Positions 57,823 through 64,000 of a stretch of DNA of 64,000 bases are shown here, piece by piece (positions within the stretch are counted from its first letter, which is position 1; every line of letters begins with the position of its first letter). A model generated the notes under the pieces. That model did not search any database. It was not told where the DNA came from and worked only from the letters and a program-made list of their open reading frames with translations. Source of the stretch: Linnemannia schmuckeri (lineage: Eukaryota; Mortierellomycota; Mortierellomycetes; Mortierellales; Mortierellaceae). Location of the stretch: positions 1,941,001 to 2,005,000 of the forward strand of contig JANATG010000010.1 in the NCBI GenBank assembly GCA_029449235.1. Direction: 5' to 3'. The position numbers were made by a program, and so were the translations under genes.

Positions 57823-59820
57823 TCAGCGAAAAATACTGTATCCCCAATATCTCCTTCCTTCCTTGATCGACCACCGCTCCCATAACCAAGCTAGCGCACC
57901 CGCCTCCATCCCAGTCGCTACAAACTCAAAATCAAACGCAATCATCCGCAAATCCTTAATCCCTCCTAATTCTGCTAATCCCGACGCCAATGTCATCTCA
58001 AGCCCTTCAGAAATGGCCACTCCTTCATTTGTGAACCTAGCCACATTCACTTTGGGTGTACTGTGTTGGCCTAAATACAGCTCTTTCAGTTCTCGGAGTC
58101 GTCCTAGTCGCGCATAGACTTGTCGTTGGATCTCGTATGAGAACAGCTGGAGATCCATGGCATCCTGTTCTGCCTCTGTCAGCTCTATATTCCCATTCAG
58201 ACGCCAGGTGTTCAGTCGTGTCTCCTGTCCCTGTGAGAGTCGAAGAATGCCCACAACGTCAATCTCCAGCTTCCTGATCCCGAGACAGGTCCACTCTGCA
58301 CTACCAATAATATCGTCCGCAAGGATCTCATGACCGCTTCCGCGACACTCCTTCAGCTTGGGACAACCCACAAACAATCCGATCAGTTCGCGAGAACATC
58401 CCTCTCGCAGGTCAAATCGGGCATACTCAAGGTTTGTGCATACTCTCCCAAGCTCCCTCAACGCCCTGCGTCCGATCCAATCCACATCCAGACGGACTAA
58501 TAAATCCATTTGACAAAACACTCTGTCAATCCTGTCCGAAGGTCTCCAGACATCGTAGGCGATAAGGGTCTTAATCATACACGGTCTTGGGATCTGGTGC
58601 TCGCTCTGGATCTCAAACTCTTCCTCATCCTCCTCTGTCTCGCTGGGCTTCGGCTCCATCGATCGTGCCTCGAGGTGACCCACCACCGGGAAGGCCTTGA
58701 GGAGTCTCTGGAGGACAAGGTTGGTGGATAGGAAGACTGCGCAATTGAGAGTTCGGACGTTGGGGAACTTGACTCGACATTGAACAAAACCAGACGGGTC
58801 ATCGATAGACATAGTTGTGAGCATGGGATGCACGAGTTCCTCCCACAGATCCACCTCAAGGATTTCTTCCTTAGTGATGCTGCATCCAGGAATTGATAGA
58901 GAGCGGAGCCCAGGGAAAGCGACTACAATGGCTCGCGCCTGCGCAGGCGAGAGAACTGCGATTCTGAAGACGAGGTTCTGGAGGTTGGTATGAGAATGGG
59001 CAAGAAGCATGTCCGGGTCGAATTGAGAGTACTCCGAGTGGACAAAGGACTTGAGGTTCGGCAACTCAGCCGCTAGACGGAGAAAGAGAAACTCGTCGGC
59101 ATTCTGTCCAACCTCTAAATGCGTCATGGTCCGCAGGTTCGGTAAAAGATTGGTCAGAAACGTCGTACTTCCCGACGTCAGGACAGCAGCTGAATTCGAC
59201 GACCCATGTGCAGTTGTCTCCTTGACAACCCCTAAGGGCCAGATGTACCCCGGGTTCCGAATCTTGAACGTGAGTTGCTGCAGATTAGGGTTCATCAAGA
59301 CCATTCGCCAGTACGCTCGAGTCAGACACATCACCCCCACAGAGCAATTCAAAGGCTGAAAGAGCTCCTCCGGCACCTCGTCATCAAACCGATTGTCCTC
59401 TGCCACTGTCGCCAGGCTCTGTGCAATTGCAGTCAACTGACGTTTGACTAAGGTACTTACTGTTTCTGTCCCGTAGTCATTCACCGACATGCGGTCGGGC
59501 ATATCCAACGTCAACGAGGTGAGTTTCGTCAGACCTGCCATCCGCATCGCATACAGCATCTTATGGTCGGTCAGGGTCAAGTCTCGGATCAGGTCCTTGT
59601 GTTCCAGAACTCGATTATTCACCTCCACTTGTTCTTCCTGCGGGCGTCTTGAGGAACGAGCGTGGTTGGCGGTGACTCGCCAGGTCTTGTGGTCAACGGT
59701 GTGCCAGAATATAGGGGCGAAGATTTCTTTCCATTGCTTACAGACGGCGACGCAGATGCAGCAGGATTCGGCGTCGAGGAATAGACCGACTCTGCTGAGG
59801 ATGGCTTGCGTCAACGTCAT
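57823..59820 (-). CDS. F-box protein with leucine-rich-type repeats
   Basis: Intronless; from the ATG at 59820 the protein has 665 residues. It opens with an F-box, MTLTQAILSRVGLFLDAESC, then CICVAVCKQWKEIFAPIFWH, expected to bind Skp1. Irregular leucine-rich segments follow (LIRDLTLTDHKMLYAMRMAG, LTKLTSLTLDMPD, LRTMTHLEVGQNADEFLF, LRSLSIPGCSITKEEILEVD, LGIRKLEIDVVGILRLSQG, LRELKELYLGQHS) with an acidic insert (EPKPSETEEDEEEFE) near residue 410. The frame stays open 48 codons further to an ATG at 59964, but that extension is hydrophobic Phe/Ser-rich leader translation; I prefer the ATG directly before the F-box. The target is unknown. It is related to the relic at 55740-56463 and more distantly to the gene at 35449. 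Confidence 0.82.
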   Translation of the reverse strand: MTLTQAILSRVGLFLDAESCCICVAVCKQWKEIFAPIFWHTVDHKTWRVTANHARSSRRPQEEQVEVNNRVLEHKDLIRDLTLTDHKMLYAMRMAGLTKLTSLTLDMPDRMSVNDYGTETVSTLVKRQLTAIAQSLATVAEDNRFDDEVPEELFQPLNCSVGVMCLTRAYWRMVLMNPNLQQLTFKIRNPGYIWPLGVVKETTAHGSSNSAAVLTSGSTTFLTNLLPNLRTMTHLEVGQNADEFLFLRLAAELPNLKSFVHSEYSQFDPDMLLAHSHTNLQNLVFRIAVLSPAQARAIVVAFPGLRSLSIPGCSITKEEILEVDLWEELVHPMLTTMSIDDPSGFVQCRVKFPNVRTLNCAVFLSTNLVLQRLLKAFPVVGHLEARSMEPKPSETEEDEEEFEIQSEHQIPRPCMIKTLIAYDVWRPSDRIDRVFCQMDLLVRLDVDWIGRRALRELGRVCTNLEYARFDLREGCSRELIGLFVGCPKLKECRGSGHEILADDIIGSAEWTCLGIRKLEIDVVGILRLSQGQETRLNTWRLNGNIELTEAEQDAMDLQLFSYEIQRQVYARLGRLRELKELYLGQHSTPKVNVARFTNEGVAISEGLEMTLASGLAELGGIKDLRMIAFDFEFVATGMEAGALAWLWERWSIKEGRRYWGYSIFR

Positions 59821-62313
59821 GGATGAATGAATATGACAGAGAGAGAAAGAAAAAAAGGCGTTTATGTACGTGTGTGCGAGGGGGGAGCAGGATGGGAGGA
59901 TGAAGTGAGAAAAGAAGAAAAGAAAGGAAGCGGAAACCGAAAAAAACATAAGATTAGGGCGCACAAGCGAAAGTAAAAAAAAAAAATGCCGCCCAGAGGA
60001 AGTCGCAGAGTTCTAAGCCACATAGGCATTAGAGAGAGCCAAAGGAGGACGGTGTGATACAAGATTCTCCGAGGAGAAGAGAGACTTCAAGCAGAGAAAG
60101 GTAGTACGATGGCGGCGCAAACTCCCGATTCATTTCTTTCTTCTTAGTCTCTAGCTGGGTGAATATTTAGGACAGAGTAACTTTCAGGGGCATTTATTTT
60201 CTTTTGTTCGCGTAGTTAAGTAGTGCACAGGTCCAGCAAAAACAAAAAAAGTGTACATGCTAATCTTTTTTTTGTGTATTCATAGCTAAGAGTGAGTGAC
60301 GGAGTGATTCATCGAAAGGAATGAAGAGCAAGGTGTGATCACTTGAGTTACTGCGGGGGATATAATATCAGAAGGCAACAATATGAGGGAGGCCAGCTAA
60401 CTCAGTGCAAAGCGAGAGAAAAAGAAAAAACGTGGTGAAGATTATAACCCAATGCGCTGAACTGTCCTCTAAAAAGTGTAACTAAGGGAGTGAAGGGGAG
60501 GGAACGTCGGGATCTGGAGAAGGGAAGAGGGAGTGTCGAAGGCGCTTGTTGGTTGCCGATGAAGGTCACTATAGTCTTCCCAGAGCTGAAGAGGACAAGC
60601 GATAGTATTCTTTTGGCAGCATGGTCTCCACTAACTCTCATTGGTAGAGACTGGGCCGCATCTAAAAATGCCTGTGACATTCGCCGGGCCCTGGGGGAGT
60701 GAGTTGAGAGTACAGATCATTTCGTGCGCAGTGTAGCTCAGCGGCTAGCTTGGGTTGCTGCACTGATAGGGATTTGTTGTCTTCGCTCTCCTCTAGGGGG
60801 AACAGGTCCTCCACCCTAGTGGGAGGGGGGGGTGGTGTTAATGGTTGAGGGGAGCCACCAGTCGAGAGGGGGAGCCAGGGATGTGGACGACCCTAGCAGT
60901 CCTGCTTGTGTGGTGGTGGTGGTGGTTGAGAGAGGGTAGAAGGGATGCCGCCTCTGCCGGTCGCTGGAGGTGAGGAATCCTGCCAGCTGCGCACGGTACT
61001 GTCTGTTCTGAGGAGCTAACAGAAAGGCAAGGCGATGCGAGGACTTTGTTTTCCAAAGATAAGGTCAAGAGCGATATCCTTGCCCCAGGAGACGAAGGAG
61101 GACACACGGCGAACAGAAGAGAAAGTTTCTTTCGATTGGTTCTTAAATCAGTTGGATAAACAGCCCTTGATGGGAAGAGAGGCGGAGCTTGATTCTGTTA
61201 CTCAGGGAGAGGGTCGAAGGCCAGAGTTGTAGGACCGCTGTTAAATCCTCAATTGGTACGGGGGTAGTGATAATAGTGTCCTAAGGAACGACACGAAACG
61301 GTACACTGCAGCGCGCCAGCGAAACTCTTGTCAGTACTGCTCTCGTCCAAGATGTGATGTGCAAAAGGACAAAGAGCAGATAAGAGGGCTGGGCACACTA
61401 CTAATACTATGTCTACAAAGAATATGACTGCTAATCTAAGGTGTCGCCACCGCCTTATTTTGCAACAATTCGAACCTCAGAATGATTTTTTTTTTTTGCG
61501 CTATTCTGCCCTCCGCCATAGAAAACAGTCTTACTGACCTCTAAGAGCGGTAAACTATTTCGAAAGTTAGGTTCGCTACCTATGAGAAAGAAGCAAAACA
61601 GTAATAGCAGTTCATTTCTAAACTGCCATCACCATTTGGTGTAACTCTCAGCTATGACGCGCTCATAGTTGGCAACAAGTAGGAAAGCGTAATGGACCTT
61701 GCCGGAACAGTCTAGTCCTCTGCAGCCTCACGCGGTGAATGGAACATACGAGCTTATTACGGCGGTTTGCAATCCAATATAGCAACAGATTTTTTTTTTG
61801 CTGTCGAAGGTTTATGTTGTACACGAACCTTTCAAGATAAACTAAAGTCGAACCGGTTCTCTATAAGTCTGACTTGAATTGCTCTCGTCTGTCGACTGGA
61901 AAACTCGTGTGTATTGATTCTTTATGAGTATCGTTCATACAAAACAACAGGGAGTAGCCTTTGTGTTAGTAACCGTCTTTGACGTGATCTACACAACTGG
62001 AACTTCCACCAAAGAACTGGCTTTGAGAAATCCAATTTCTCCAAAGCTCGATTCTATGGAAAAACATTAAAGATATGGCAATGGGATGTTTGCGGCAAAT
62101 AACGCTCAAAGAAGGACTTTTGTCTAACTGCGAACATATGATTGTTACAAACATGTGTTGAATCGAAGAAAACATCTCTTTGGATCGACACGTTCATACC
62201 TATAACACTTCTTGATCCAGGCAGCTCTGCTGTTCTGGCGATGAAAAAGGATGGGAATTTTCGAGAGGCCGCGCAAGCGATCTGTCTTTCTTCCCTCTTC
62301 TTTTTACAAGAGT
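59821..62313. other. Spacer between the F-box gene and 18S rRNA (rDNA upstream spacer and 5' ETS)
   Basis: The stretch 59830-60000 is the purine-rich (plus) leader of the F-box gene. From about 60400 on there is no coding sequence. The part close to 62313 must include the external transcribed spacer of the ribosomal transcript, but the RNA polymerase I start cannot be located by eye. There are G/T-rich words around 60830-60930 and T-runs near 61488 and 61791. A tRNA-like GTAGCTCAGCGGCTAGC at about 60731 has no matching T-arm. No 5S gene was recognised. Confidence 0.5.
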
Positions 62314-63245
62314 TACCTGGTTGATCCTGCCAGTAGCCATATGCTTGTCTCAAAGATTAAGCCATGCATGTCTAAGTATAAACAACTTTGTACTGTGAAA
62401 CTGCGAATGGCTCATTAAAAATCAGTTATAGTTTATTCGATTATACCTTACTACTTGGATAACCGTGATAATTCTAGAGCTAATACATGCTAAAAGTCCC
62501 GACTTCTGGAAGGGATGTATTTATTAGCTAAAAAACCAATGCGGGCAACCGCTTTTCTGGTGATTCATAATAACTTTTCGAATCGTATGGCCTTGTGCTG
62601 GCGATGTTTCATTCAAATTTTTGCCCTATCAATTTTCGATAGTAGGATAGAGGCCTACCATGGTTTTAACGGGTAACGGGGAATTAGGGTTCGATTCCGG
62701 AGAGGAAGCCTGAGAAACGGCTACCACATCCAAGGAAGGCACCAGGTGCGCAACTCACCCAATCCCGATACGGGGAGGTAGTGACAATAAATAACAATAC
62801 AGGGCTTTATAGTCTTGTAATTGGAATGAGTACAGTTTAAATCTCTTAACGAGGAACAATTGGAGGCAAGTTTGGTGCCAGCAGCCGCGGTAATTCCAGC
62901 TCCAATGGCGTATATTAAAGTTGTTGCAGTTAAAAAGCTCGTAGTTGAATTTTAGGCCTGGTTGGACGGTCTGTCCTAGGGTTTGTACTGTCCTGACTGG
63001 GTCTTACCTTCTGGTGAGCTGTTGTATTGTTTACTTTGCGGCAGGGAACCAGGACTTGTATTTTGAAAAAATTAGAGTACTTAAAGCAGGCATTCGCCTG
63101 AATACATTAGCATGAAATAATAGAATAGGACTTTGGTTCTATTTTCTTGGTTTCTAAGACCAAAGTAATGATTAATAAGGATAGTTGGGGGCATTAGTAT
63201 TTAATTGTCAGAGGTGAAATTCTTGGATCTATTAAAGACTAACTT

Positions 63246-63294
<49 letters not shown>

Positions 63295-64000
63295 AGGGGA
63301 TCGAAGACGATCAGATACCGCCGTAGTCTTAACCATAAACTATGCCGACTAGGGATCAGGCAAGGATATTTTGACTTGTTTGGCACATGAGAAATCAAAG
63401 TTTTTGGGTTTCGGGGGGAGTATGGTCGTAAGGCTGAAACTTAAAGGAATTGACGAAAGGGCACCACCAGGAGTGGAGCCTGCGGCTTAATTTGACTCAA
63501 CACGGGGAAACTCACCTGGTCCAGACATAGTAAGGATTGACAGATTGAGAGCTCTTTCTTGATTCTATGGGTGATGGCCGTTCTTAGTTGGTGGAGTGAT
63601 ATGTCTGGTTAATTCCGTTAACGAACGAGACCTTAACCTGCTAAATAGTTAGGCCAACGTTTGTTGATCGTCAACTCCTTAGAGGGACTATTGACTATTA
63701 GTCAATGGAAGTTTGAGGCAATAACAGGTCTGTGATGCCTTTAGATGTTCTGGGCCGCACGCGCGCTACACTGATCAAGTCAACGAGTTTACAACCTTGG
63801 CCGGAAGGTCTGGGTAATCTTTTGAAACTTGATCTTGCTGGGGATAGTCCTTTGCAATTATTGGAATTCAACGAGGAACTTTTAGTAAGCGTGAGTCATC
63901 AGCTCGCGTTGATTATGTCCCTGTCCTTTTTACACACCGCCCGTCGCTACTACCGATTAAATGGCTTAGTGAGGCTTTCGGATTGGACTTTGGCAGCTGG
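62314..64000 (+). rRNA. 18S small-subunit ribosomal RNA, 3' end cut by the window
   Basis: Starts at TACCTGGTTGATCCTGCCAG, the universal eukaryotic 18S 5' end. Internal universal stretches are present in order: GTGCCAGCAGCCGCGGTAAT near 62876, GTCAGAGGTGAAATTCTTGG near 63208, AAACTTAAAGGAATTGACG near 63437, and TTTTTACACACCGCCCGTCG near 63927. The window ends in the last helix 44 region, so roughly the final 110 nt of the molecule are outside. No group I intron interrupts the visible part. It reads on plus, toward ITS and 28S beyond the edge. Confidence 0.98.

Noticed and set aside
59821..59964. N-terminal extension of the F-box protein to the ATG at 59964
   Set aside because: The extra 48 residues are Phe/Ser/Leu-rich leader translation; the ATG at 59820 directly precedes the F-box.
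60725..60800. tRNA-like GTAGCTCAGCGGCTAGC
   Set aside because: Resembles a D-arm only; no anticodon arm or T-arm with GGTTCGA follows at the right distance.

Overview
The window looks like a nuclear segment of an early-diverging fungus, most likely Mucoromycota and possibly a Mortierella relative. The evidence is short GT-AG introns (many under 150 nt) in most genes, fungal-type ribosomal protein, eIF6, asparagine synthetase and chitin deacetylase genes, several F-box/leucine-rich-type proteins, pyrimidine-rich leaders upstream of start codons, and a eukaryotic 18S rRNA gene running off the right edge. The genus is an inference; the 18S sequence would settle it.

Layout: a partial minus-strand gene sits at the left edge (1-344). 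Then come glutamate-cysteine ligase modifier subunit (2113-3851, minus, 4 exons) and asparagine synthetase (5302-8145, minus, 4 exons). From 10768 to 17664 lies a decayed element of about 6.9 kb bounded by ~0.9 kb inverted repeats. It carries two convergent genes: a DUF6589-like, probably transposase-related protein (plus) and a RecQ-family helicase (minus). Each gene's promoter and first exons lie inside an inverted repeat, so the two genes share homologous 5' ends. Both reading frames carry inactivating changes. This element is the most unusual object here.

Right of it are RPS16 (17974-19246, minus, with a GC-AG intron), an Mba1/mL45-like mitochondrial protein (19798-21305, plus), a DHA2-type MFS transporter (21528-23483, minus), RPL13 (24689-25823, minus) and a Pho84-type phosphate transporter (27755-29335, minus). 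A gene-poor 5 kb stretch follows. Then come a small secreted protein (34311-34979), an F-box protein (35449-37281), a GPI-anchored chitin deacetylase (40814-42178), a PP4R1-like HEAT-repeat phosphatase regulator (42941-48841, minus, 7 exons), an unrecognised membrane/coiled-coil protein (50985-53104, minus), eIF6 (53593-55158, minus, 5 exons), a decayed F-box/LRR copy (about 55740-56463), an intact F-box protein (57823-59820, minus), a spacer and the 18S rRNA gene (62314 to the edge).

Functionally this is mostly housekeeping sequence: glutathione and asparagine synthesis, cytosolic and mitochondrial translation, ribosome biogenesis, phosphate uptake and cell-wall chitin modification. The element and the fast-evolving F-box copies are the accessory component. 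Exon boundaries were worked out by hand from splice signals, reading phase and recalled family sequence; no alignment or database search was run.
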